64,000 nucleotides of DNA. Source: Nephrocerus scutellatus. Taxonomy: Eukaryota > Arthropoda > Insecta > Diptera > Pipunculidae. Positions within the stretch are counted from its first letter, which is position 1; each line of letters starts with the position of its first letter. The translations under genes were made by a program, and so were the position numbers. The stretch spans positions 114,059,908 through 114,123,907 of the forward strand of contig OX352763.1 in NCBI GenBank assembly GCA_947095585.1. Direction: 5' to 3'. The notes beneath the pieces were generated by a model, which saw nothing but the letters and a program-made list of their open reading frames with translations, ran no database searches and had not been told where the DNA came from. Below are positions 23,201 through 31,814 of the stretch, one piece after another.

Positions 23201-26200
23201 GAAAGACTGCATCCGCGAATCATATTCGAGTCAACACGACTGCCCTTCGTCACGAAATGACCAGAAAGAACTGTGTTGCGTACCGAGCAATGCAACATCT
23301 CACAAAACGCGAATATGAATATTAAGAGCTCAAAGGATATGAAAAAACAATTCACAGGCGAAAGAAAGCAGCCTGGCAGAAGAATCTCGTCCGTGAACTA
23401 GAACAGTACAGAGAGCAAGGACCACACCCGGAACGAAAGTCACGGGTATGACGCAGTATACACCGCGTTGCACATACACTAAGCAATTCATGAACTAATA
23501 GTGTAAGAATGGGAGGAAGAAGCTATGCTAGAAGATTGGCGAAGAGTCATCCTGTGCCTTGTTGCTGTTGTTGAGTACCGCGTATAAGATTTTCTCCTCT
23601 ATCCTACAAGACAGGATAGCCCCATACGCTAACGTCATTATTGGTCCCAGGTCCCAGGCTCATCCCAGGCAAATCAACAACTGATCAGATTTACACCCTT
23701 AGGCAGGTGATGGAAGAATGACTAGAGTTTCAAAACTCACTACACCATCTTTTTATAGAATTTAAAGCCGCCAATGATAGCATAGCCACACGAATATGTG
23801 GTTGATCATGACCAATATTATAAGGCGAGTAAAAATATTCGGATCACTATGAAGCCCATTCAACATCGATAACGGGGATGAACTGGCCTGCGTCATCTTC
23901 AACCTGGCGTTGGAGAAAGTGATCTCTGAATCTGACGTAATGGCGAGAGGAACAATCCTCTATAAGTCCATTCAGATACTGGCTTACGCAGACGATATTG
24001 ACATCATTGGTAGAAACCAAAGAGCTGTACAGAAAGCTTTCATCCAGATCGAGCGGGCGGTACCAAATCTAGGGCTGCACATAAGTAAAAGCAAAACAAA
24101 GTAAATGTTGGGTATGTCTACGAGTAGAAGATCCCACATTAAGGAACCAAATTCAAATAGTGGAGCGCGATTTTGAACTTTATCTATCTCGAGTCAACTG
24201 TAGCAGCCGATAACAGCATGGAACCAGAAATACGCGCACGGTTGCTTAAAGCCAACAAAGCCTACTATAGTCTCACAAGACTCTTCAAATCCAGGAACAC
24301 TTAACCATAACATCCAAGCTGCTGGTATAAAAGACTGTGGTCATACCAGTACTTACATATGGATCCGAGACTTGGGTGCTTATCAAAAAGCAATATGTCC
24401 TCTTAGCCGCGTTTGAGAAACAAACTCTTGCGCAGAATTCTAGGCCCTGTATGTGAGAAAGAACGATTCCGGAGACTCTATAATGATGAGATCTACGAGC
24501 GTTACCGCGACGTCGACAGGCTCCGGTAGGCAGGACACCTATTTCGTATTAGCGAAGAGGATCTTGCTCGGAAAGTCCTCAGCGGTAGGATTTATGGAAC
24601 ACGACAGCGAGGCTGGCCAAGCCTACGCTGGAAGAATGACGTAGACCAGGACGCCCAGAGTTAAGGGATGCAAAACTGGATGACATCGGCTCAAAATCGG
24701 GATCGATGGAGAGCCTTTTTGCGGCAGGTCAGTAGAGCCAAATACACACATATGATGATTGATTCAATCGATTGACTCTTCACTTGTCTGTTTCTCGAAC
24801 AAAAAAAAACTGAATTGGGTGTAAGAGCTTGAACAGACAGATTTCGGATATCTGTTTTCGTAACATAACAGTCTATGTGAGTTAATTTAATTAATTCAAT
24901 TCAATTCTTCTGATATAAAATTTAAGTTCACTGAATACCGAAGGGAAATAAGAGAATAATAATAGTAGTGGGCGCTGTGGCTCAGTGGAAATGAGCATGG
25001 CTACTGAGCAGGAGGTTCGTGGTTCGAATCCCAGTAACACCAAAAGTATTTATCACGGTGTTCCCACCTCTCGCGAATTGGTGACAATCGTTTCGAAAGT
25101 AAAATAACTTGTCACGGAAAGCTTCTCAATTCGCCGTTTGGATCCGGCCCTAAATTGTAGGTACCTTCCATTTGTGTCAAAAAATATACATGCACAACAC
25201 AAATGGTCGCGAGAAGTTAGGCCTTGGCCCGCAACTGTCTGTCGCGCCGAATATTATTATTAAAAGAAGTGGGAGAGATAGGGATTGGCAAGGAGGAGCA
25301 TCAAATTTCAAGCATTCCAAACTACCAATAAAGTTTAAAGAAAAAGAAGCAAATTGTTGAGTTATTTGTGCCATCATTACCTGTTCAAATACATTCTCCG
25401 GACTACTCTCGCGACTGTCCTCCTCTTGATGGGATGAACTTGAAGCGCGACTCAATTCGATGCGCGGTGTCGACGGTGTATGTAGTGTTACACTTTTTAA
25501 TGGCGTTAACGGTCCACTGCTGATCAAAGTCGTATTAATTGTTGACGCCATCTTCAACGGCGGCGGTCGTTTACCACCAATCTCATAGAGTTTTTTCGAT
25601 CCTGGCTGAGATAATGAAATACTCGGTTGTGGGGAATGATGATGTTGTTGATGATGACGGTGTGTATCTTTATCTCTGTTAGGACTTGTCATCGTTCCGT
25701 TCGGTTCATCGACAGTATCGACACCATTGCCGTTTCCAGCGTTGTTGTGAGAATCCATTATCTGCAGGGTGGATGGAGGATGTGACAAAAGGTACAAAAT
25801 TGCGTTGAAATTAAATTAATTAGGTGTTAGGTGTTGTTTGTTGTAATCTCACATACACAGGCACACACAGCTTTTACACATTGGGGGGTTTTTTTAATTA
25901 GGCAACAACTTTTGAATGTTCTCTATTGTCGCCATGTCAGAGAAAAAAGGCTATTTATAAAGTCTTAAAAGTCCTTATTCATTTGTAGAGTGTTGACACC
26001 AAACATCAAGGTTTCAGTATTCGAAAGAATTGAACAAAAAAAAGACACACAAACAATAAACAAAAGGACTTATCAATACATCCTGGTGTCCACTCTTATA
26101 CAGACGTTGGCATACATTTTGTTGTTGGCAGCTCAAGGAGTAAAACAGACTGAAGGAGCAAGAAGGAGTGGTATGGGTTACTACGTAAGAGTTTGCAGTC

Positions 26201-29172
26201 AGTACAACCTTGAAGTTATTGCACCATACAGTTACTGGGTTTTTCGACACCCACCCACCCTCACTGGAGCAATGTGTGTATTAATTTTTCACAAATTTTT
26301 TAATTAAAATTGATTTTTGGGGGCATCTAGGTACCCAATGTCCCATTTTACTGAAATTTTTTTTATCGATTCCTTACTGCACAAGGTATTTTCAATTTTA
26401 AGTAAATTTTTCTACGGGGAACCACTAAATTGTTTCATTGGAAAAAGTCCCTCCCTACAAATTATGAATACACACAGTTATTTGCACACTTTTGGGCGAA
26501 TAGAAAACTTGTTTTTTCCAAATTAAATTAATTACCAAAAATAGTTGCGCACACTAATCGAATATTTTACTTGAAGTTATCTATAAAATTACATTTTACA
26601 AAGGCGAAGCAAACACTTGATTTTTTCGGGAAAATTCAATTAATTTCCTTTTTTCACAGTAAGCAAACAAAAACATACACACGCGCACGCACTGGGTAGC
26701 CAAACAAACAGCCAGTCAGTCAGACAGACAGACAGACAGTCTCACTAATAACTACTAACTGAACCACCGAGAACCAACAGACAGACGTCATCAGTGGTTG
26801 TTAATCGCCCAGCTGAAGCTGAATTTGGTAGCAGCAAACCAAAGCTTGTCGCTTGTACACCAGAGTGGCAAAGTATCAAAAAAGGAAGAAAGCGAGTGTT
26901 ACCTACTGCAGTAGTCATATAGGTTTTCACGCTGGCGGAGCTTTTTGCAGCTTTTTCACAGCTGCCGTTCTGTCAGTTCAGTTCAGAGAGACGAGTACAG
27001 TTGAGTTGGTGTGCATGAATAAAGTTGCTACTTGCAGACTTTCCTTCTCCTATCCCATTCTCTCCACTCTCTCTCTATAGTATCAGTCACATGGTTGGAG
27101 TCTTGCCTTCATCTGTCATATTTTTTGATATGAGCATGCGTGATGTGTGTCGTTGCCACGTGACTTATGCCTCTTTCGATTTACTCTAACCATATCCGAA
27201 TCCCTAGCATGGGTTTTCGTGGTGAATGCGTTGCAAATAGAACGCCAAAACAAAACCACTAAACCAACCAAAATGTCAAAAACAAACTGAGAAATAAGTC
27301 TGCTTGCTCTCTCTTCGCCATTTTGCTGAGTAAACAAAACCTTAAACATCGATTGCCGACGGATAGTTACAATGTCTGTTACAAAACTTTGGAAATAAAA
27401 CGCAAAATCAAGTGGTACCACGGGTATAGTTTGCAATTAGAAAGTCAAATTAAAACCACGAGACAGAAATCTTAACTATACCCTGCAAATCGAAAGAGCT
27501 TTTAGTAAACTATCGGTTGTGTTGCGTGGTGGTTTGTGCATATATGCGAAAAGTTAAGGGTTGAATTTTGAATATCAAACTACTACTGGCTTTTACAATA
27601 ATTATTCAGAGACTGAGAAAAAAAAAGAGAGTGAAGAGAGCTATATAAAGAGAGAAGAGCGAAATAAAGAAATAGAGAGATGCAAATGAGTTGCTAAAAA
27701 CTTAGACAACAATTATGGTGTCTCGTTTGCTCGTTTTAAATTGAGGAACTTTACTTGATGGTCAAACTTTTATTATGCTCGTATTATATGAGCACGAATG
27801 TTTCTGGAGGCCATTATACGAATAAACGGGTCCCTAATTTGTATTATTCAATTTAATGTAAACTTTATGGTCTGTGTCTCTGTTAAAGTTTACAGGTTAA
27901 GAGCCACTCTGTGAGAGACTTAGTCAATTAGTAAATGGTTTGTGTCTCCGTTAAAATTCACAGTTTTGGAACCACTTTATGAGAGACTAAGTCAATTGTG
28001 CGTGAGGACGTAGTCAATTGGTTAATGGTTTGTGTCTCGGTTGAAATTCACAGTTTTGGAACCACTTTGTGCGTTATGACGTAGTCAATGGGTAAATGGT
28101 TTGTTTCACAGTTTTGGAACCACTCCGGTAGGGACTTAGTCAATTGTCCGTGAGGACGTAGTCAGTTAGTAAATTTTTTGTGTCCCGGTTAAAATTCACA
28201 GTTTGTTTATGACAATTAAATATAATAACACATAAAACAAACAATAACATATAAGCAGAAATAAATTAAGTATTTTTTGCACTCAGTCGATTTGGTGCCG
28301 TGACATAAGCCTAAGTTGCCTTATGATGCTTTCGCAAAGCAACGTAACATCTGGGATTAGAGAAGCGTACTCCGAAAACGCTCGCAAAGCAATATGGCAA
28401 GGCAAAGAGCCTTTGGACTTCCAACAAGGCGACATGATAGACCTAAGCGGAAAAACCGCTGCCGCCTTTTTGCCGAAGTATGCGGCAGCAAAAGTCATAT
28501 CTACAAATATGAAGGAGTTGATATCGAAAAACTCCCCCGAACTTATAGAGGATAAACAGAAGACAGATGATAGCGATGATCGAGTCTGTCCAGGAACCAG
28601 CCAGGCTCCCAAAACGTCATCGACCATGGATCCCAAACCGATTTTAAGAGTCGTTGCTAAATCAACGACAATTAGCACCAAACCCTGAAGTCGAGCAGCA
28701 CACTACCCAGACGATTAGGATGCCAGCCCAACCCACCTACCCACATTTGTGCAAGGAGATGTTTGCGTTTTTAATAACCCCACGGTAGGAAACGCCATAA
28801 ATTCACCAGAAGAGCAATGGTCCACAATGCCACACCCATCTCAGAATTTGACATTTGAAAAATGTATTCAAAGCCATAGGTATCCTACTACCCTATCCTA
28901 GACTGTCTATTTTTATTTACTTTGAGTTAAAACAACATCATTTCAATTATTTAACATAACTGCTCGTAACAACAAAACATTAACAAACCCACCTCTCTGC
29001 CAACACTGTTGTTCTCCTTCATATCTTCAATTGCATTCGATCCATTTCCCAATGCTCTCAATCCACTGATGGTGTTGACACTTGCACAATGTGACGATGT
29101 ATTATCCTCGAATGATTTCTCAAATGATGCAATTGGCGCTGGGCCAAGTCGTTTTTGTTTACGAGGATCCAT
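8216..29172 (-). CDS. Gene 1: large disordered Ser/Pro-rich protein, six-exon model
   Basis: I assembled this gene by reading splice sites. The exons are 29172-28993 (60 codons), 25761-25381 (127 codons), 19594-19472 (41 codons, or 48 from 19615), 12604-8997 (1202 codons plus 2 nt), 8469-8370 and 8290-8216 (24 codons plus TAA). Every junction is GT-AG and the phases are 0,0,0,2,0. With both 5' exons the product is about 1,490 residues; starting at the inner ATG (25758) it is about 1,430. No enzymatic domain, signal peptide or membrane segment is visible. The chain is low-complexity, with many SP and RxxS sites, RS-rich, poly-Ala and poly-Pro stretches and short conserved-looking blocks, which suggests a phosphorylated cytoplasmic scaffold or cytoskeletal adaptor. 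That role is inference and I do not recognise the family. The introns hold LINEs, a SINE, satellites and a mariner relic. Exon structure is fairly sure; exon usage in transcripts cannot be seen here. Confidence 0.8.
8370..8469 (-). CDS. Gene 1, penultimate coding exon (100 nt)
   Basis: The acceptor is TTTATTACCAG (AG at 8470-8471) and the donor AAG/GTACGT. The preceding exon ends in phase 2 (AG), so the first base T completes a Ser codon. The exon then reads 33 codons, starting DSSREYSCYTDDEMD and ending SSHSSAGDQLK, and leaves in phase 0. It is too short to appear as a long ORF. Exact phase agreement at both ends and the Ser/Arg-rich, charged composition matching the rest of the protein support it. 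The acceptor sits directly beside the GATAA pentanucleotide array. Confidence 0.85.
8481..8880. repeat. (GATAA)80 pentanucleotide microsatellite
   Basis: Eighty consecutive pentamers. All are GATAA except three GATGA units at 8611-8625, followed by a decayed tail to about 8910. On the sense strand of gene 1 the array reads (TTATC)n. It fills about three quarters of the 527-bp intron 8470-8996 and stops roughly ten bases before the splice acceptor. It doubles as a dense run of GATA motifs on the plus strand. Confidence 0.98.
8997..12604 (-). CDS. Gene 1, main coding exon (about 1,202 codons)
   Basis: The exon begins after a strong acceptor (TTTTCTATTCCAG) with QARRSSPQIFRF and ends at the consensus donor AAG/GTAAGA. 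Running the frame on meets TAA within that donor, so the apparent C-terminus DPR-stop is probably intronic. The 26 codons before 12604 are also intron. Visible in order, as rough exon residue numbers: Ser-rich start with VSRSPSPHR (about 70); a block PSGTEYIRINLKPNH (about 190); an RSRSRSKSK tract (about 310); SVLAIFKPKRG (about 340); poly-Ala; PPPPPLKRLS (about 670); an acidic block with DELPYIPTSLPEE (about 960); and a Cys cluster CQCECHE (about 1155) near the end. Nothing catalytic is seen. The pattern fits a disordered, heavily phosphorylated scaffold. I cannot name the ortholog. Confidence 0.88.
12605..13680 (-). other. Gene 1 intron, apparently unique sequence
   Basis: The intron side of the acceptor at 12604 (pyrimidine tract TTACCTTTTCTATTCCAG) followed by about 1 kb of AT-rich sequence. 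I recognised no transposon, exon or RNA gene in it. Confidence 0.5.
13681..13917. repeat. 17-bp minisatellite, 14 copies
   Basis: The unit AGCCCAATAGTAACCAW repeats 14 times, and most variation is A or T at the last base. Because 17 is not a multiple of three, and the unit lacks stops on the minus strand, all three minus frames stay open through the array. The three hydrophobic ORFs there are repeat artefacts. It lies in a gene 1 intron, just left of LINE A2. Confidence 0.97.
13975..16190 (+). mobile_element. RTE-like LINE, family A, copy 2
   Basis: The endonuclease is at 13980-14520 (KPTVIGVKAVNERRGRFKN and INVHAPTEDFPDDDKEEFFE), the linker at 14520-15280 and the RT at 15300-16090. The RT contains LAYADDIDIVGRNQRAVQEA (catalytic YADD) and a thumb with LLKANKAYYSLSRLFKSRN. 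The 3' end is CCCCGGTTGTAGATATAAAT and ATGATGACGATG. Multiple frameshifts make it inactive. It is antisense to gene 1, inside its intron. Confidence 0.85.
16191..17229. other. Intronic sequence without recognised feature
   Basis: AT-rich; no exon or known transposon domain was recognised. A stretch at 16370-16560 is somewhat purine-rich but non-coding. Confidence 0.4.
17230..18262 (+). mobile_element. RNase H-containing LINE, family F, copy 1
   Basis: Frameshifted RNase H domain: WMDTNGSKKAEGTGAGVHGP, FQAEVHSIERC, then AIITDSQAALKGIDAF in another frame and EGNEAVDMLANKGAETPLVG. After it comes the Cys-His tail FLTRHCRLKGHLKKL with GSCRLCGEAEKS. The catalytic acids are partly retained but the frame is broken in several places. 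The 3' end has TCATCATTATCATCATCATC. The RT is absent. Confidence 0.75.
18265..18610 (+). mobile_element. Mariner transposase relic
   Basis: Frameshifted mariner sequence with a helix-turn-helix-like stretch near 18340 and the diagnostic ITMDETWVQHFTPKTKEQSK followed by HWTERGESAP. The first catalytic Asp is in MDETW. The 5' and 3' thirds are missing, and I saw no inverted terminal repeats. Confidence 0.7.
18605..18745. repeat. Degenerate CAAAAGACC-type simple repeat
   Basis: A-rich tract with recurring AAAAGACC and AAACCCC words at irregular 10-20 base spacing. The short plus-strand ORF over it is low-complexity (Lys/Pro/Thr) and not a credible gene. Confidence 0.55.
18780..19140 (-). mobile_element. 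LINE family C, 3' end fragment (copy 6)
   Basis: On the minus strand it encodes FLTGYCGLRCHLNKIGVG, SSEHILSECSALLWLRRRIF and SATKDLLSFIREMVDLLEY, the Cys-His end of family C, as also seen at 46640-46830. The short upstream piece near 19090-19140 resembles the family's WMYTMMVRPII segment, so an internal deletion is likely. Confidence 0.7.
19472..19594 (-). CDS. Gene 1, small internal exon (41 or 48 codons)
   Basis: The exon encodes ETIGLGFREEGALELRSS and then an acidic/Gln-rich tail ending EKFQQQQ. It stops at a perfect CAG/GTGAGT donor (exon end 19472). Two in-phase acceptors exist: CCCTACAG before 19594, and ATCAAG before 19615, which would add seven codons (VGTGTLQ). A CTAAT branch-point-like sequence lies only about 11 nt from the upstream AG but about 32 nt from the downstream one, so I prefer 19594. 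Both ends are phase 0. The Gln run continues into the next exon, which starts QARRSS. The segment lacks the simple-sequence character of the rest of the protein and is probably one of its better conserved parts. Confidence 0.75.
19790..20035 (+). repeat. Dispersed repeat family E, copy 1
   Basis: Contains a GTTTGTCTGTTTGTTTGTTTG microsatellite-like run, one GTAGGTGGCGCTGG core unit and, near the right end, the hairpin CCGTC-ATTTTA-GACGG (20004-20019). The same core and hairpin occur at 40390-41035, where the core is tandemly repeated. Non-coding and Helitron-like (inference). Confidence 0.6.
20610..22350 (+). mobile_element. RNase H-type LINE, family C, copy 2
   Basis: The ORF1 end at 20625-21000 (DACSVISEKFGCSSIGKAFN and LLIQQHRGGFIKKNSLERRQ) is followed by an endonuclease piece (IEVPIERGTQNIVCASAYFP) to 21540 and RT from 21890 (FAYRKGKSTEVAIHFEG, then CAFLDTKSAFDNTGYDSIAR). 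About 300 bp at 21545-21845 look foreign to the LINE. The copy stops where LINE A3 begins. Frameshifts throughout. Confidence 0.7.
22350..24765 (+). mobile_element. RTE-like LINE, family A, copy 3
   Basis: Has a 5' leader (22350-22620) lacking in the other copies, then endonuclease: MNAKIDREPVFRQYIGTHSL, ATWVSPDGATRNQIDR and TYRGANVGSDHY at 22880-23160. A linker deletion follows, then RT with ILAYADDIDIIGRNQRAVQK at 23970-24030. The 3' end ATATGATGATTG lies near 24750. Stops and frameshifts make it inactive. It sits in a gene 1 intron, antisense to the gene. Confidence 0.8.
24973..25264 (+). mobile_element. tRNA-derived SINE, copy 1
   Basis: The 5' part looks like a tRNA with pol III box A TGGCTCAGTGG (24978-24988) and box B GGTTCGAATCC (25021-25031). 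An unrelated body follows, and the tail is an ATT trinucleotide run. Flanking AGTAGTGGG (24964) and AGAAGTGGG (25265) look like a 9-bp target duplication with one mismatch. It is not a working tRNA gene. It lies about 115 bp from the gene 1 exon at 25381, in the intron. Confidence 0.85.
25381..25761 (-). CDS. Gene 1, second coding exon or alternative start exon (127 codons)
   Basis: The acceptor is the pyrimidine-rich CCACCCTGCAG ending at 25762, and the donor is CAG/GTAATG ending the exon at 25381. The exon can be entered in phase 0 (ATA ATG GAT...), so an upstream exon reads straight through it, or translation can begin at its own ATG (25758, MDSHNNAG). The peptide carries a His-rich run (HRHHQQHHHSPQP), a basic KRPPPLK segment, TP/SP sites and an acidic end (EEDSRESSPENVFEQ). 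The open frame continues past the donor into the intron and then into a tRNA-derived SINE, so those last residues are not part of the protein. Whether this is a cassette exon or a separate first exon cannot be decided here. Confidence 0.8.
25765..27835 (-). other. Gene 1 intron or 5' region, no gene recognised
   Basis: AT-rich with short simple repeats: (CAGA)n at 26718-26740, and CTCT and GAGA runs near 27070 and 27600-27680. Several ORFs of 60-106 codons lack coding character. A leader exon or promoter for the inner start at 25758 could lie here, but I could not pin one down. Confidence 0.35.
27840..28290 (+). repeat. Imperfect 70-90 bp tandem repeats, possibly in a BEL/Pao-type LTR
   Basis: Four to five units of the type TGGTTTGTGTCTCCGTT...TTCACAGTTTTGGAACCACT...GAGGACGTAGTCAATT, of uneven length. 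The block ends GCACTCA, followed after a few bases by TTTGGTGCCGTGAC, which resembles the primer-binding site just inside BEL/Pao elements. No second LTR was found, so this is a candidate truncated element. Confidence 0.4.
28323..28691 (+). CDS. Possible gag-like fragment of the LTR element
   Basis: A 121-codon plus-strand ORF starts about 25 bp after the putative primer-binding site. It reads MLSQSNVTSGIREAYSENAR at the start and turns Lys/Ser/Thr-rich towards KSTTISTKP. No zinc knuckle or protease motif is seen. Its place directly after a primer-binding-like site suggests the first part of a retrotransposon ORF. It is antisense within a gene 1 intron, so it is not a host exon. Function not recognised. 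Confidence 0.3.
28993..29172 (-). CDS. Gene 1, 5'-most coding exon (60 codons)
   Basis: This exon opens with MDPRKQKRLG and ends ...NSVGRE just before a GTGGGT splice donor at 28992, leaving phase 0. The start codon at 29172 sits in a CAAAATGG context, which is close to the fly consensus. Reading past the donor gives only 13 more codons before a stop, as expected of intron. The peptide is basic at first and then Ser/Asn-rich, without a signal peptide. Because it ends in phase 0, it can join in frame either to the exon at 25761 or directly to the one at 19594/19615. No TATA box or convincing Inr was found upstream, so a further non-coding exon is possible. Confidence 0.75.
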
Positions 29173-29639
29173 TTTGCTGGAGCACTTGAATCTCTGTTTT
29201 TGCAGTTTTTGTTCGAATTAATCAATGCATTAGGAGTTGCTATGCAAACATTGTGAATAGCTCAAAATTTTAATTTTATTTTCAACGTTGATTGAGTGAA
29301 TATCCTTTGGTTATTTCACATTCATATTGGCTTTGGCAACACAAGTAGTAGTTAAGTTTTACGATTCGGAACGCGATTAAATATATTAGGAAAATAGCTA
29401 GAAATATATTGAACTAAAGTACATAGCGAGGGAACACAGTCAATACACCTTTCAAAACTTAACGGTCGATTATAATAGAATTTCACTTGCATGGAATTGT
29501 GTCAAATGTCAACAAAATGCTTGCAAATGTTTACCAAATTGCCACGGAACAACCACAATCGTAAAGCTAGCAGCGCTGCTTACAGCGCATCATCTCATCA
29601 GCGCATACAGAACACAGTCATTATAAAATGATATGATCT
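29173..29639 (-). other. Upstream region of gene 1
   Basis: Presumed 5' UTR and promoter side of gene 1. No TATA box or full Inr/DPE pair was recognised. A TCATTT-like initiator at about 29625 lacks a DPE. Confidence 0.35.
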
Positions 29640-29858
29640 GATGCCGCAATGTGGAAAAAAATTTGTATGGGAGAACCCCGATCCCGCTGCACGATCACTC
29701 TCAAATTTTAATAGAAGTTATTGTCATGTATATTCACATGTATGCAAAGTTTGAATAAAATCGGACTGTAGGAAGTATATTAAAAATTGATCACAAGATT
29801 CTGCCCACCAGCCAGCCAACCAGCGAAGTTTATATAGAGAATTTAAAAAGGCGTACCG
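29640..29858 (+). repeat. Repeat family B, copy 2
   Basis: Contains the family B sequence TTTGTATGGGAGAACCCC, ATTCACATGTATGCAAAGTT and the end GTTTATATAGAGAATTT. It abuts LINE H2 on the right. Confidence 0.7.
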
Positions 29859-31090
29859 TCATGTCTCTTTTCGTACCGACCAATCGCACTAACGTCACTT
29901 CTTTCTAAGGTCATGGAAACGCTGATTAACCGTCAGCTTATGTCAGTTGAATCACAAAAACTACTCAATGACCGCCAATATAACTTCCGTGGACCACGTT
30001 CTACTGGTGATCTTATGGAATATCGCCCCAAAAAGTTGGACCTGTCTGTTCACAAGTTCGGTAAAAGCAAAGTTGTAGCACTTGATTTTAAAAAAGCCAT
30101 TTGATAGAGTTTGGCATTAAGCTCTTCTGTCTAAAGTGCGACGTATCCCTGCTTCAATGGTTTAGAGCTATCTTTCAAACCGTTCAATCCGAGTTGTGTT
30201 GGATGGTTCTTAGTCTGATATAAACCACATGAATGCGGGTGTCCCTCAGGGATGTGTTTTGTCTCCGACACTCTTATTTATTTGTATTAAGATCTTCTGT
30301 CTGTAACTTCTAATCCAATACATTCCTTCGCTGACGACACCACTCTTAGCTTCTCTGGGGAGTGTAGTGGGGAGAACACAATAAATTCGAATTAAAAGCA
30401 TCCAAAACCCAATGCTGTCTTCTGTCGTTGAAGCGAAATAGTAACCTCCAGCCATTATCCATTAATGGCACTTTCATCGAGGAAAACGAAAAGCTTCATT
30501 GGAATGACTACATACTGCAAAAAATACTGCTAAGTGCCTTGGCTTCCTAACATGGTGCAAGGAATATTTCACTCGCTCTGATCTGACTACTATCTACAAG
30601 TTATTTATTCGCCCTTGAATATAACTGTCATGTATGGTCAGGTGCACCTAAGACCAGCGTGCATCTGCTTGACAGAATACAGAACCGTCCGATAAAACTT
30701 ATCTGTGACGCAAACATAGCGACATTAAGAGATTCGCTCGAACACCGCAGAAACGTTTCCTGCTTTTCACTATTTTATCGCTTCTTCCACCAGCGGTGCT
30801 CAAAAGAAATAGCCAGTTTCATGCCACCTCTCCATGAATTCAACCGCCATACTCATGGCGCTCTAAATACTCGGCAATATACCATCAAGCCTTTCTTCGG
30901 ACGTACAGTTAAGGTCAGATATTCGTTCTTCAGCCCTTCAACACGTATGTGGAGTAATTCGCCAAGCTCTGTTTTTTCTCATAACTACATACAATCCGCA
31001 GGCATTCAAAACACAAGCTCGCAAACATCTCCTTCTTTTTTCTCCCTAAACCTACGCTATACTAAGCCCTAGCATTATAAGGGTGCAAGC
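29859..31090 (+). mobile_element. CR1/Jockey-like LINE, family H, copy 2
   Basis: A frameshifted RT: SLLSKVMETLINRQLMSVES and then VVALDFKKAFDRVWH-like sequence (about 30070-30115), GVPQGCVLSPTLLFI (30240) and a SFADDTTLSFSG-like catalytic segment (30330-30360). The end, 30660-31000, reads LDRIQNRPIKLICD, SLFYRFFHQRCSKEIASFMP and RMWSNSPSSVFS. No endonuclease remains. Dead. Confidence 0.75.
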
Positions 31091-31524
31091 CCCTTTACAA
31101 AAAAATGTGCTGCAAGAGTACATGTGTTGAACCAAATTGTCCATGATATTTTACCATAAAACGAGTGATATCTCAGAAATTTCGCTATATTTGATACGTT
31201 GTCGTTTATTAAACCTTAAACGCTATAACAAGAGACAAATATTAGCCATCTGCGTTGTGTTAATTAAAGGCATTTTTAATAAAGTTAACTCCTCTGAGTT
31301 ACGGGCTGACTTATTCCTTTTAATATTCCAGCTCGCGTTGATTTAGAACGAGTAACCTCTATTACACTCGATACAGAATTAATTACAACCTTAACGAACG
31401 AATCTCTAGGCGACTGTCATCGACCGCACCACAATTTTGTTAATTAGCAAGATTTTACTGCAATCAAAGATGAATTCAGGAGACAAATCCAGAATAAAGC
31501 TTTAATTTGTGGACAATTAAATTT

Positions 31525-31805
31525 ATTTATTAAATTCTCTATATAAACTTCGCGTGCCCGTGTGTTTGTCTGTTTGTCGTGGAATCTTGTGATCAATTTT
31601 TAACCCACTTCCCAAAGCCCGATTTTATTGAAACTTTGCACACATGTGTATTTCCGGTGACAACACTTTCTATTAAAATTTGGAGACTCTCGGGCCTCAA
31701 GGTCAAGGGGTGCCTATATAATTTTTTTTAAAATTAACCCGCTTTTTTACTTTGCACGCATGTGTATCTTTCGATTAAGAATTTACATTAACATTTTATA
31801 GGTTC
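31525..31805 (-). repeat. Repeat family B, copy 3
   Basis: Begins AAATTCTCTATATAAACTTC and CGCGTGCCCGTG with a TTTGTCTGTTTGTC run, then GCACACATGTGTATTTCC and GACAACACTTTCTATT. This is the intact look of the B terminus, in reverse orientation to copy 2. Confidence 0.7.
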
Positions 31806-31814
31806 CTTTTTTTA

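Noticed and set aside
24973..25045. A functional tRNA gene
   Set aside because: Box A and B are present but no consistent cloverleaf with acceptor stem follows, and the same head occurs on two other copies with a common 200-bp body and ATT tail: a SINE.
25177..25380. C-terminal part of the 206-codon minus ORF
   Set aside because: It runs past a CAG/GTAATG donor into intron and SINE sequence.
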